A stretch of 52,734 nt of DNA. Origin: a virus. Positions 26,636 through 35,489 of this stretch are shown here, piece by piece. The translations under genes and the position numbers were made by a program. The stretch is taken from the IMG/VR virus record IMGVR_UViG_3300033155_001357, positions 1-52,734 of that record, one strand, 5' to 3'. Position 1 is the stretch's first letter. Each line of letters opens with the position of its first letter. The notes beneath the pieces are model-generated. The model saw only the letters and a list, made by a program, of their open reading frames with translations. It was not told where the DNA came from and searched no databases.

Positions 26636-27133
26636 TTATAGATGTACTTGTTTTACATGTTTAATGAGGTCCTTCAGGCTAGTGAAGGTTTGGGTGAAGC
26701 AGGCTAGAAACCAACCGGGTACATCTACTGGCTTCAGAGATGTAACTAGATAAGCAGGCTTGCCAATTTCATACGCCTTACCTACTTCATGAATGGTACC
26801 TGCGGTTTGTTCTCCCTCCCAGCGCACAATAACAAGGTCTACTGTCTCAACGAATTCCAAGTCCATCCTGATGAACTCTCTAAGGATTTCGATGTACCTA
26901 GGTAGGTTGTGTTCTTTGAGCCAACCCATATCATTCTCTCTCTTGATGTTTTTCTCTTCATCGTTAGGAATGACACAGTTGATACCAATAGCTTTGAAAG
27001 CTCTTTCGTATGCTCGACGCCAATTTAATCCTTCGTTGTGAGCATACTCCATTGGTCCTGCGAGGTAGACGTTTTTAACTCCAGTCAAACTTGTGGCGAA
27101 AGTCTTTTTGTTGGTTGCTGAATTGTATTGCAT
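26636..27133 (-). CDS. Nucleoside 2-deoxyribosyltransferase-like protein
   Basis: 165 residues from the ATG at 27133 (AAAAGGG upstream); the longer frame to 27214 lies in the previous gene. VYLAGPMEYAH opens the Rossmann-like fold, and VDLVIVRWEGEQTAGTIHEVG holds the catalytic Glu region typical of the family. It may exchange bases on deoxynucleosides or cleave nucleotides for salvage. The neighbours RecA, RNR and a dNTP hydrolase fit that role. Confidence 0.7.
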   Translation of the reverse strand: MQYNSATNKKTFATSLTGVKNVYLAGPMEYAHNEGLNWRRAYERAFKAIGINCVIPNDEEKNIKRENDMGWLKEHNLPRYIEILREFIRMDLEFVETVDLVIVRWEGEQTAGTIHEVGKAYEIGKPAYLVTSLKPVDVPGWFLACFTQTFTSLKDLIKHVKQVHL

Positions 27134-27437
27134 TTTGATCCCTTTTCTTCTTGGATTCCTGGATGCGTTTATCTTTAAGTTTGACGATTCTTTCCCGGAA
27201 CCACTCGACATCATAATCTAGTATGTCTAACAGGTCGCGTAACGACTTGTCTACACCACCATAATCTATTCTATAGTTGTCGTCAAACAAGAAATCACAG
27301 GCAGTTTCGTAATACTTTCGCTCAATTGGAGCGCTCGAACTTGATAGACTTAAGAAGTCTCTTACTGCCTGTTCAACTATCTTGAGAATGAGATGACGAC
27401 ACTCATCAATGTGCGGGAGCTGTTTGCTATTATCCAA
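27075..27437 (-). CDS. Conserved phage-like hypothetical protein, 120 aa
   Basis: Helical protein with ETACDFLFDDNYRIDYGGV, then LRDLLDILDYDVEWFRERI, a pattern I associate with small conserved phage proteins of unknown function near nucleotide genes. The basic C-terminus overlaps the next gene by 59 bases. Just downstream of RNR. Confidence 0.6.
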   Translation of the reverse strand: MDNSKQLPHIDECRHLILKIVEQAVRDFLSLSSSSAPIERKYYETACDFLFDDNYRIDYGGVDKSLRDLLDILDYDVEWFRERIVKLKDKRIQESKKKRDQNAIQFSNQQKDFRHKFDWS

Positions 27438-27497
27438 TGCAGAAGCCTCTGCTCGGAATTATAGCGTAGTCTAGCTTACGAGGTCTATTGAAATCTT

Positions 27498-29360
27498 TTA
27501 AGTAATTTCACATGCCCCGCCGGAGCAGGCTACTTGCTCTTTCAATGTTGTGTTGTCTTCTTCCTCAAGCACCTTTTTGAGGTCGATTTCTTTGAGAAGC
27601 TTGAACATCTCTTGGTAGGTTTCTTTGTCAATTTCCTCGAAAGGTTTTTGTTTATAGTCTGTCGAATCATAAGGCAAAACTGTCAGACCGTTGTAGTGTT
27701 TGCGGTTTTCCCACATCCACTTACCAACCATGTCCCACTCATCTTCTTTTACACTAACTGTAGCAGATACGTTGTGAGTGTTTTCACCTGACTCATGACC
27801 TGGTTTGACCCATTCTATATTGAAACGCTTGATGCGTTCCAGGAGATCAGTGACTGGTTCACTACGGAATGTAGCTCCATCTGGTGCCTGGATAGGAACG
27901 GAAATAATAGATTGTGTTCCTGCTTTGAAGTAATCATCTTCTACTAACTTTGGAATTCTCTTCTTCATGTACTGGTAGATAGCTTCTGTTTTGAGTACAC
28001 GTATTCTTCTGATGTAGTAGGGTGAATGCCAACCATGGATACCACTAGAGGTTCCAAGAACACAAGATGACGTGCCCTCAGGCTTAATACATGTGGTTCG
28101 TGCTGCCGCAGAAACTCCAGCAAGGGCGGCTACTCGTTTATTCTCTTCAAGGACAATCTCTGCTGCTTCCTCTAGATCGCATTCAAATATGTTACCACTA
28201 GCAATGCCTGTCATACTTACACCTAGTAGAGATTCTTTCTCTGTAGATGTTTGCCAGCATTGTCTAAGGTAATGGAAGGCTGTATAAGAAGCTTGAAGAG
28301 TACCAATGAAGGCAGCAGCAGCGGCCCTCTTGTTCAGATCAGCTTGGTCAACTATGTCTGACACATTGATAGTAGTGAGGTTACAGAATTGATTCTTACG
28401 TAGAGCAATCTCTCCACATGGATTGCAACCCCATTCCTTATCGTTAGTGAAGTAGACACCTGGTTCACCACAGCCTGAAGCTTTTACTCTTTCCCATAAC
28501 TTCAAAAAGTGTTTCTTGGTGATACGATGTCGAAGTATAACGACAGAGTTGTTTGCTCTACCTCTCTGAGGATTTGATTCCCACCAGTTGCCATACTTGC
28601 ATGACATCATACTGTTGTCATTCATAGAGAAGAGAGAGATAAGCGCGGCTCGTCTTATCCCTCCTGCTAAGACACCGTCTGCAATATAGCAGATCATGTC
28701 ATGACACTCTAGAGATGTAAGCTGTTCTCCAGGCTCTTTACTATCAAAGATTTTTGTTAGGTTATGAATACAATCCTTGAGTGGTTGTGGTCCAGGAGCT
28801 TTTCCTCCACTAGTAACCAGAGGTGTACCCTTCTCTCTAATGTCTGAGAAGTCAAAGTCTGGTTTGGATAAACCAAAGAAGTAGGACTTTACTAATGTCT
28901 TTACAGCTTCAGCCCAACCTTCAATGGAGTCACCAATAAGAAAGCGCCGCTTTCTTTTTAGATGTGTCTTAATCTCTGGTAGTGCTTCTACATGGTGTTT
29001 CTGCACAGAGTATCCTACTCCGCTTCCACCTAGCAGAAGGAACATGATCTCAGAAAAGACCTCCCAATGATCTATCGCTGTAAAAGCACAGTTGTACTGT
29101 CGGTTAGGTGAGATCTCTATTGGCTTCCCGCCAAACTGTAGTGCCCTCATGGAAGGCAATACCTTTTTCTGATACACAAGTTCAAACACCTGTTCGATCT
29201 CATTCTTGAGGTCGGGGAACTTTTTAAGATGCATGTTCTTGTTGCGGGTGACCAGTTCTTTCCAGGTCTCACGTCGCTTCTCACTATGGAGATAGCGTGC
29301 GTATTTCATATACACAGTCAGGTCCGACAGAATGCTACTGGAAAGTTGCACGACTGTCAC
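27498..29360 (-). CDS. nrdJ: Adenosylcobalamin-dependent (class II) ribonucleotide reductase
   Basis: 620 residues. The 10-stranded barrel has RQYNCAFTAI (first redox Cys), GGSGVGYSVQKH, the radical Cys in WGCNPCGEIALR, KPEGTSSCVLGTSSGIHGW, and a C-terminal Cys pair (CSGGACEIT) for re-reduction. There is no NrdB partner or ATP cone, which points to class II. It converts ribonucleotides to deoxyribonucleotides without an oxygen-dependent radical subunit, relying on host cobalamin. GTG start at 29360 has only a weak ribosome site; an internal ATG at 29312 is possible. Confidence 0.88.
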   Translation of the reverse strand: MTVVQLSSSILSDLTVYMKYARYLHSEKRRETWKELVTRNKNMHLKKFPDLKNEIEQVFELVYQKKVLPSMRALQFGGKPIEISPNRQYNCAFTAIDHWEVFSEIMFLLLGGSGVGYSVQKHHVEALPEIKTHLKRKRRFLIGDSIEGWAEAVKTLVKSYFFGLSKPDFDFSDIREKGTPLVTSGGKAPGPQPLKDCIHNLTKIFDSKEPGEQLTSLECHDMICYIADGVLAGGIRRAALISLFSMNDNSMMSCKYGNWWESNPQRGRANNSVVILRHRITKKHFLKLWERVKASGCGEPGVYFTNDKEWGCNPCGEIALRKNQFCNLTTINVSDIVDQADLNKRAAAAAFIGTLQASYTAFHYLRQCWQTSTEKESLLGVSMTGIASGNIFECDLEEAAEIVLEENKRVAALAGVSAAARTTCIKPEGTSSCVLGTSSGIHGWHSPYYIRRIRVLKTEAIYQYMKKRIPKLVEDDYFKAGTQSIISVPIQAPDGATFRSEPVTDLLERIKRFNIEWVKPGHESGENTHNVSATVSVKEDEWDMVGKWMWENRKHYNGLTVLPYDSTDYKQKPFEEIDKETYQEMFKLLKEIDLKKVLEEEDNTTLKEQVACSGGACEIT

Positions 29361-29369
29361 CTCAATTAT

Positions 29370-29858
29370 TTATTGCATCTTTGCTAGGAGAGAATCCTTG
29401 CTCTGTTGGGTCATCATGTTGAGCATAGCTTTCAGCATTTGCTGTATCTGCTCTAGACGTTGGTTGAGTAGAGGTGGGCCATAGCCTTGGTTGATATCCT
29501 TGGCAACCTCTAAACGATGCTCTGCATACTTGTGTAAACCAAGTAGCTGGACCAGACCAGGAGCATCACCTAGTACTTCGAATACAAAGCTACCATCTGG
29601 CTTTAGTCCTACAACATAGGCACAGCTCATCTCTGGTAGTGCCTTTGTTTCTACTTCACCAGGTTGCTCTGTTTCAATGGTAACCTCTTCTTCTACCTGT
29701 GGTTCAGGTTGAGCTGGTGCTGTTGGTTGTGGTGTTGAGTCTACTGGTTTTCCTTGTGCATCTACAATCTCAGACATTGTATCCTCCAAATTAAGTTCTT
29801 TGATAATAGTTGTTAGACGTTCTCCGCTAACGCTGAGTTCGTCTTCTATATTAACCAT
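29370..29858 (-). CDS. Hypothetical protein with acidic/proline-rich linker
   Basis: 162 residues from 29858, where AAAGGTGAT overlaps the upstream stop; a second strong site (GGAGG) precedes an in-frame ATG at 29777, so two starts are possible. The middle is Pro/Gln/Glu-rich and disordered; the C-terminal helices include LNQRLEQIQQMLKAMLNMM. No family recognised. Confidence 0.55.
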   Translation of the reverse strand: MVNIEDELSVSGERLTTIIKELNLEDTMSEIVDAQGKPVDSTPQPTAPAQPEPQVEEEVTIETEQPGEVETKALPEMSCAYVVGLKPDGSFVFEVLGDAPGLVQLLGLHKYAEHRLEVAKDINQGYGPPLLNQRLEQIQQMLKAMLNMMTQQSKDSLLAKMQ

Positions 29859-29865
29859 GTATCAC

Positions 29866-30450
29866 CTAAAGGTTTCTATTTTTGTTTAGACTGTCTAGGT
29901 ACTTTGCATTACTGAGTGCCTTTGCTTCAACACTCAAGTTGATTGTTGCATTATCTACCAGTTTTCTGCAATTTGCCAGGTCTGATAGTATATCTTTCCA
30001 AAATGTGAGTTCAATCTCTGCATGAGTTTGAGCACTCTTGGTACCCTGAATTGCATGTTCTGCTAATGCTCCCAACGTATCCTTTGCTGGCAGCTTTGAT
30101 CCTTTTGCTTTATACTCTGCTACCAAACTTGCGTATCTAGTTCTGTATTTATCATCGTTGGCACTCTTGCAAGCAGAGAGACGAGCTTCAGCTTCAGCTT
30201 TAAGAAAGGACGCTTCTTGATGAAGGTCCATCAGCTTGCTGTCTACTGCCTGGCAGGTTTGAGGATTTAGATCAGGTGGGAGCTTTACTTTGAAGTGCGC
30301 CTTCCATTCTGCAATAAGACTACCTGCAATAAGGTACTTACTTTTGAATGCAAGAGCGAACTTGTCATATAGTTTCTTTCCTTGTTTGAGCTGGTTGAGT
30401 AGTGCAATGGATTCTTGCGTGGTCGTGTCTTGTGCATCTTCTTCCGTCAT
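29866..30450 (-). CDS. Hypothetical coiled-coil protein, 194 aa
   Basis: Almost wholly helical, rich in Ala and Lys (KLYDKFALAFKSKYLIAG, then HQEASFLKAEAEARLSACK). Preceded by a structured leader at 30472-30539 and AAAGGAG. Its downstream neighbour starts right at its stop. Possibly a structural or recombination accessory; unproven. Confidence 0.6.
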   Translation of the reverse strand: MTEEDAQDTTTQESIALLNQLKQGKKLYDKFALAFKSKYLIAGSLIAEWKAHFKVKLPPDLNPQTCQAVDSKLMDLHQEASFLKAEAEARLSACKSANDDKYRTRYASLVAEYKAKGSKLPAKDTLGALAEHAIQGTKSAQTHAEIELTFWKDILSDLANCRKLVDNATINLSVEAKALSNAKYLDSLNKNRNL

Positions 30451-30471
30451 ATGTGACTCCTTTAAATGTGT

Positions 30472-30539
30472 GACCCCCGCTCAAGCCAGTACTGAGCGTC
30501 TGGCCGAGAAGGGGTCGTTTGGAGACGTGTGACATCTCC
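30472..30539 (-). promoter_or_regulatory. Structured 5' leader with nested stems and possible pseudoknot
   Basis: On the transcribed strand an outer stem GACCCC/GGGGTC (30511-30516 with 30472-30477) encloses GCCAG, CGCTCA, CTGGC and TGAGCG in that order. The two stems GCCAG/CTGGC and CGCTCA/TGAGCG interlock, giving an H-type pseudoknot or two alternative hairpins. A further hairpin GGAGA/TCTCC lies upstream (30521-30539). Placed between a complete gene and the ribosome site of the next, it may control translation. Confidence 0.45.
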
Positions 30540-30560
30540 TGGCGGGAACGTGCATTTATA

Positions 30561-31508
30561 TTAACGTTGTTCCTCCTGTGGTGCAACCATCTTGTTAATT
30601 TCTTTATAATTTTTTCCTATTTGTTCTAACACTTGAGGAATACTACATTTTGTCATTGGATGTGGTCGATCACCGTACGAAATTGCCTCTAATTCTTCCC
30701 ATGTATTGTACTTTTCGGATTTCTTTCCGCATACATTATGAGAATCGTATGGGCATGCAGTGACTCTGCCACTTGGCCACACATGGACTTTATCTATTCC
30801 TGCACTACACATTTCACCACTGTTGTTGAATGCTTTTGATGCTTCACAACAGATGTCTGGGTACATCTGTTCAGTCTGTCCACTCACTGGTACAAGATGA
30901 TTTAGCCAGTTAGTAACATGCTCTATGTTCTGCTTCTCTCCTAGTGGAGCCTTGTGCATAACTAGGTATGTTTGGTGAGCATAACGGCAGCCAATTTCTG
31001 TGGCCTTATCAATGTGAATTTTGTTGACTAACTTGTTGTAGTTCAACTCTACTCCATGCTTCTCGCAAGTTTCCTTCAAGGCCATTGCCTTTTTACCAAG
31101 AGAAGGCATGTGTGAGACAGAGAGCATAGCAACTGGACGCCAGAATTTAGCAGGCTGGAGCTTCATTACAACCTGCCATTTAAGTAGAGCTGTTGCGTCA
31201 TGCACAGTAAGACAGATGTCAGGCTGATTAGGAAAGCTCTCGCACCATTGCCAAAAGTGTCTAAGCATAGCTGCCAGCTCTTCTATCTTGCTGTCTGCTA
31301 CAACAAATGAGTTAAGAGAGATAGTGAACTGTTCACAACGGACTTTGTCCTGCTTAAGGAGTTGTAGGATTTCATCACTGACTTCTGCTTGTTGCTCCTG
31401 TTCTCCAGCTAACTGTACATAACAACCCTTACATCTTTTAGTACAGTTAAGGAATGGTTGCCACATAATGTGGTTGATGCTTACGATACCAGGTATCTTA
31501 ATTTGCAT
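30561..31508 (-). CDS. Radical SAM protein with C-terminal SPASM-like cysteines
   Basis: 315 residues. CTKRCKGCYV is the CxxxCxxC motif for the SAM-binding 4Fe-4S cluster, preceded by a strand. The C-terminus has CSAGIDKVHVWPSGRVTACP, DSHNVCG and KCSIP, like auxiliary-cluster SPASM/twitch regions. It could modify a nucleotide, peptide or RNA. It abuts the AAA+ gene (one-base overlap), so the two may work together. Substrate unknown. Confidence 0.75.
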   Translation of the reverse strand: MQIKIPGIVSINHIMWQPFLNCTKRCKGCYVQLAGEQEQQAEVSDEILQLLKQDKVRCEQFTISLNSFVVADSKIEELAAMLRHFWQWCESFPNQPDICLTVHDATALLKWQVVMKLQPAKFWRPVAMLSVSHMPSLGKKAMALKETCEKHGVELNYNKLVNKIHIDKATEIGCRYAHQTYLVMHKAPLGEKQNIEHVTNWLNHLVPVSGQTEQMYPDICCEASKAFNNSGEMCSAGIDKVHVWPSGRVTACPYDSHNVCGKKSEKYNTWEELEAISYGDRPHPMTKCSIPQVLEQIGKNYKEINKMVAPQEEQR

Positions 31509-33277
31509 TAGTCGTCCAAAATTCCTTCGTACTGTGCGAACTCACCGCCAGCTTTGTCATGCTCTTCCTCAGCCTGCTCTTTTTTGGTCTTTACTACCTC
31601 GTCAAGGTTATCTAGATCACCCTTTAGGTCTAGTTCCTTGCCTCCCTTGGTAGTAACCACCTGATTACCAGGAGAAGCTGCTGCTTCAGCAAGTGAGCTT
31701 GCATAGCGGGCTTTGTCTCGTGCCCACTCACGAATCTCATCAATGTTTTTCTTCATGACCTTGGCAATAACCTTGGTGTCCTTGATGGCACCTAACAGTT
31801 CGAATTGGCTGATGTCCTTCTTCTTGGTTCTGAAAGCACGAGCGATGGCTTCCTGAATTGCCTTTTCCAACTCAGAGCCTGTGAAGAGATGAGTGGCGTC
31901 TACGAGGTCATCCATATTGATGTCTAGCTTGTCTGGGTCACGACCTCTCTTCATCATATGGATGCGGAGAATCTCAGCACGTTCCTCCTTCACTGGTAGG
32001 TCAACAAACATTGTCTCATTGAACCTTCGAATAAGCTCAGGTGGTAGCGCCTGAATATCATTTGAAGTAGCGATGGTGACAACGCCATCCATTCTTTCTT
32101 CCATGGCTGTTAGTAGTGTACCGAACACACGAGCTAACGTACCACCGTCTGAGAAGTTAGAAGACTTTGTACCTGACAGAGACTTTTCAATCTCATCAAT
32201 CCAGAGAACACATGGTGCGATAGCTTCGACCTGAGAGATAACCATTCTCATCTTTTCTTCTGAACCACCGACGAGGCCTGTCATGACCTTACCAACGTCT
32301 AGCCTAAGTAGTGGGAGTCCCCAACAGCTAGCGATAGCCTTTGATAGCAAGCTCTTACCAGTACCTGGTACGCCTGTGAACAAGACGCCTCGCAGAGGCT
32401 CTACACCGTACTCACGAGCTTCTGGTGTGAACTGGTCACTGTAAGTGTCGAAGTACTTCTTGGCTGAATCTAGTCCACCAACCTCATTCATGGTTGGAGA
32501 CTGTTCGATGTACTCCAAAATGTCACCGCGTTGAACAATCTGCTTCTTCTCACGCAGGAGCTTTTTAGCATCGATTCTATTCAAGTGACAGATACTAGTG
32601 ACAAGTGCGTTGTCTACTTCCAGTTCAGTAAGACCCTGGAGAGCTAGAGAGAACTCGTTGTATTCCTCATCATTATATTCTAGTTTGGTGTCTACCTTCT
32701 TTCCGCTGTGGCGCTTCTTCATATGAGCTACTGACATACGGACACGTTCTTCGATTGCATCACGGTCAGGCAGTTCGTAGTTAAGTACCATTACCTGCTT
32801 GTCAAGAGTAGGCTCCATGCCACCCTTCTGTCCTGATGGACCGTGAGCTAGCATAGGTGAGACAACAATGAGAGCCTTCTGTTTTTTGATAAGAGATTGA
32901 TACATGTCTCGCATGATACGAGGAACGGGCTGAGAGAGAACAGTGTGCCAGTCCTTCATGATCCACACACTGCCCTTTTTATCCTTTGCGCGCTCATATT
33001 CATCAATCAGAGCTAGAGCGATACCTGGCTGTTGTGAATCTTTGAAATCACCAGTAGCATGCTTGACCTTCTCTTTAGGGTCATACCTGAGCAAGCCTTG
33101 GTTACAACTCCAGGTCCATAGCTCTTTATTTTGACTTTCAGTGACCTCTTTATGCAGGGTCTTGATGAAGCGGCGCTGCTCATGAGTACACACCCAAACA
33201 TAAGGGATGTGTGCTTTAAGGAGAGAGGTGATGTGGTCCAGAGTACTGCCGAATTCGATTGATTCTTGAGGGGACAC
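31508..33277 (-). CDS. AAA+ ATPase (Ycf46/FtsH-like, no protease domain)
   Basis: 589 residues. Residues ~1-250 form an N-terminal domain like Ycf46. The AAA module has Walker A FTGVPGTGKSLLSKA, Walker B VLWIDEIEKSL, sensor 1 VTIATSN and RRFNETMFVDLP, then a helical lid (FTGSELEKAIQEAI). There is no M41 zinc-protease motif. A charged C-terminal tail follows. GTG start at 33277 with AAAGGAG. It likely remodels a protein or nucleoprotein complex. Confidence 0.82.
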   Translation of the reverse strand: MSPQESIEFGSTLDHITSLLKAHIPYVWVCTHEQRRFIKTLHKEVTESQNKELWTWSCNQGLLRYDPKEKVKHATGDFKDSQQPGIALALIDEYERAKDKKGSVWIMKDWHTVLSQPVPRIMRDMYQSLIKKQKALIVVSPMLAHGPSGQKGGMEPTLDKQVMVLNYELPDRDAIEERVRMSVAHMKKRHSGKKVDTKLEYNDEEYNEFSLALQGLTELEVDNALVTSICHLNRIDAKKLLREKKQIVQRGDILEYIEQSPTMNEVGGLDSAKKYFDTYSDQFTPEAREYGVEPLRGVLFTGVPGTGKSLLSKAIASCWGLPLLRLDVGKVMTGLVGGSEEKMRMVISQVEAIAPCVLWIDEIEKSLSGTKSSNFSDGGTLARVFGTLLTAMEERMDGVVTIATSNDIQALPPELIRRFNETMFVDLPVKEERAEILRIHMMKRGRDPDKLDINMDDLVDATHLFTGSELEKAIQEAIARAFRTKKKDISQFELLGAIKDTKVIAKVMKKNIDEIREWARDKARYASSLAEAAASPGNQVVTTKGGKELDLKGDLDNLDEVVKTKKEQAEEEHDKAGGEFAQYEGILDD

Positions 33278-33404
33278 GTTCCAGCTCCTTTATCTTTTGA
33301 CCAGCTATTATGCTGATCTTAATTCTAATTGCTACTTCCTTAACTAATCTAGTTAACGCCTCTTCGGCTACATCAAGAAGTATCGTTTTTCCTATTGCTA
33401 ACAA
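33216..33404 (-). CDS. Possible small helical protein, 62 aa (TTG start)
   Basis: TTG start at 33404 after GAGGTAAC; two-thirds of it fills the gap between its neighbours and the last 62 bases overlap the AAA+ gene. Helical, Ile/Val-rich (LTRLVKEVAIRIKISI). Overlaps on both sides make it uncertain. Confidence 0.35.
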   Translation of the reverse strand: MLAIGKTILLDVAEEALTRLVKEVAIRIKISIIAGQKIKELERVPSRINRIRQYSGPHHLSP

Positions 33405-33990
33405 GTGTTACCTCATGTACTCCTAGTACATCCATCGCTATTCTGATGGTGTACAATTCTCGGAATGTTAGGTGGACGGTCGCTTTGCTATCAGCTAGCG
33501 GCTCGTTGCTAATTTCAATTAGCTTACCACCTTTGGTAACTTGAAAGCAACTTTCTTGACCTGCTTCTTCTGTTATTTTCTGTAACAATAACAGTTGTCT
33601 ATGATTCAGGTTAGGCAAATGTTGTTCTTTAATTGTTAACCCTGTTGGACGAAACAGGTTGCTATCTAGTTCTGTTTTGACTGTTTTTAGTTGTTGTATT
33701 GCTTCAGCTCGCCACTTAGTGTTTTGTTCTTTACGAATTAGTTCTGATAGATGAGGTAATTCATATAGTTTTATATTGGCAATAGGTTTTTCATTAAGAA
33801 GTCTTTTTACATTATTAGATGCCACTTGGCCAAAAGCTATCACAATACTGTCTTCAGTTATCACATCTTGAACTTTAAACGAAGGAAGATTGTAGTATTT
33901 ACCTCCTTCTGTGGCTAGTCCAACCCATTTGGCAGCACGGGCAAGCTGTTCTTTTGTAGCCTGATATGTGATAACAATCACTTTGTACAT
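33373..33990 (-). CDS. Hypothetical protein, 205 aa
   Basis: Opening strand MYKVIVITYQATKEQLARAAKW, a VIAFGQVASNNVKRLL segment and a helical C-terminus. The first half hints at a nucleotide or glycosylase-like alpha/beta fold, but no catalytic motif is clear. Starts three bases after the HIRAN gene. Confidence 0.55.
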   Translation of the reverse strand: MYKVIVITYQATKEQLARAAKWVGLATEGGKYYNLPSFKVQDVITEDSIVIAFGQVASNNVKRLLNEKPIANIKLYELPHLSELIRKEQNTKWRAEAIQQLKTVKTELDSNLFRPTGLTIKEQHLPNLNHRQLLLLQKITEEAGQESCFQVTKGGKLIEISNEPLADSKATVHLTFRELYTIRIAMDVLGVHEVTLVSNRKNDTS

Positions 33991-33992
33991 GA

Positions 33993-34544
33993 CTACTCCA
34001 CTACACTTGCCAGTCTATCCAAGAAAAGAAGGTCTTCCTCTAGAGCGTCTACCTGCCAGGGGATTGCTACCTTAGTGCTACAGTGTTTCTTCCCATGAAT
34101 GGCGCGAACCTTTTTAACCCACCCCTTATCCAGTCTTATCAAATTGTGAGAGACAACGCGACTGATATGCTTAGGGACATACCCCAAGATCATATCAGTT
34201 ACTCTGTTATCATTGCCTTGCATGAAGTTCTCAATATGAAATGGATGTTCTGCGATTACAACAACTGCATTAGGATCATACTGATTTGTTTGTTCCAGCT
34301 CTAATCTAACACGAGTAATGGGTTTCTTGAAACCAAAAGGAAAGAGATACTTGTCTAGTTCTTCTGGTTTATCTACAATCATTTGTGCATCAGCAAACAA
34401 TCGTGCATGATGTTGCTGTACAGGTTGACCTTGACAGGTCTTTGTGTAACCAGCTACGTAAAATTCAAAGTACTGGTCTTCAAAGTTTTCTCTAATACCT
34501 TTCTTGGAGTCAACCAAGTGCTTGATGATTCCTGCATCATTCAT
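33993..34544 (-). CDS. HIRAN-domain protein
   Basis: 183 residues. RVRLELEQTNQYDPNAVVVI and LGYVPKHISRVV are the core strands of a HIRAN domain, which binds the 3' end of ssDNA or stalled forks in HLTF/Rad5 and also occurs alone in phages. The N-terminal extension contains YFEFYVAGYTK. A fork- or DNA-end-sensing role is inferred. One-base overlap with the upstream gene. Confidence 0.7.
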   Translation of the reverse strand: MNDAGIIKHLVDSKKGIRENFEDQYFEFYVAGYTKTCQGQPVQQHHARLFADAQMIVDKPEELDKYLFPFGFKKPITRVRLELEQTNQYDPNAVVVIAEHPFHIENFMQGNDNRVTDMILGYVPKHISRVVSHNLIRLDKGWVKKVRAIHGKKHCSTKVAIPWQVDALEEDLLFLDRLASVVE

Positions 34545-35137
34545 TAGTTGCTATTCTTTTTCTCAGTTTCTTTGATTTCTTCTGTGGTTATATCTTCAAT
34601 GCCCATCTCTGTTAAATCATCTTGATGGAGTGAACCCTGTCTGAGCATCTCACGTACAATTTCCTTTGGATCTACCCCGTGCGCAGCAGCTTGCATTGTC
34701 ATATCATTAGCTTTGCTGATACGGTCATACATATCGATGTCGCTCTGTGTTACTGGTTCCTCTGTGGTATGAATCTTAATGTTCTTAGCCTGTAACCACT
34801 TCACCAAATAGAACGAGACTGTCATCATATGAATGAGACCAACTCTTATGTGTTGTTGACTAAGCATGTAAGTAGCAAAACCTTGTCCCATCAGCTTAAT
34901 CATCCCACCCACTACTGCTTGTGACATCAATGGCATGATCTGTTGCTTACAAACATTACCCTCTTCTTCCTTTAACTTATCTCCAATGAACTCAGTAAGT
35001 TTTTCAATTGTTTCTCGTACTGGTATCTCATCACCATCTTCATCTCGTAGCTGAATACTCATTCGCACTTTTCTCTTTCGGTCAATCATTACAATGCGAA
35101 ACAGTTCATCAGCAGTTGCGCCTGGGTCTTCAAACAT
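34544..35137 (-). CDS. Hypothetical protein, 197 aa
   Basis: Starts with GGGAGAAG six bases upstream. A mixed N-terminus (FRIVMIDRKRKVRMSIQL) precedes a helical core with a hydrophobic stretch and an acidic C-terminus. No recognised family. Confidence 0.6.
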   Translation of the reverse strand: MFEDPGATADELFRIVMIDRKRKVRMSIQLRDEDGDEIPVRETIEKLTEFIGDKLKEEEGNVCKQQIMPLMSQAVVGGMIKLMGQGFATYMLSQQHIRVGLIHMMTVSFYLVKWLQAKNIKIHTTEEPVTQSDIDMYDRISKANDMTMQAAAHGVDPKEIVREMLRQGSLHQDDLTEMGIEDITTEEIKETEKKNSN

Positions 35138-35147
35138 ATCTTCTCCC

Positions 35148-35489
35148 TTATATATCTTGGTATTCTTTCCTTTGTCCTGTAGGCATTGCTTTCAGTACTT
35201 CTACCCACTTCCATTTACTGTGGATAGTCATGAATACACCACCACTCTTGGTACGCATACCATATAGCTCACCGATACGGATTTGTACACTTGTGCCGGG
35301 AGTGATAGCTTCGCGAGCAGCTTCTATTTCTTCGGTAGGTACAAGGAGGGAGACGCGTACTAGATGCCTTCTAGGTTTATAGGGATCTTTGACCCACAAG
35401 TCGAAGTTGAGGAACACTCCGTAGGGGCCTTGTCGCTCGACAATTTTGCAGTCTTTAGGGATGACTCCGTTGCCGCTGGTTGTGAACAT
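35148..35489 (-). CDS. Small beta-rich protein, possibly OB-fold
   Basis: 113 residues, strong GGAGAAAG ribosome site. Strand-rich pattern (CKIVERQGPYGVFLNFDLWV, then PGTSVQIRIGELYGMRT) compatible with an OB-fold ssDNA-binding protein. It starts inside the preceding gene and overlaps it by 130 bases in another frame. The SSB idea is tentative. Confidence 0.5.
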   Translation of the reverse strand: MFTTSGNGVIPKDCKIVERQGPYGVFLNFDLWVKDPYKPRRHLVRVSLLVPTEEIEAAREAITPGTSVQIRIGELYGMRTKSGGVFMTIHSKWKWVEVLKAMPTGQRKEYQDI

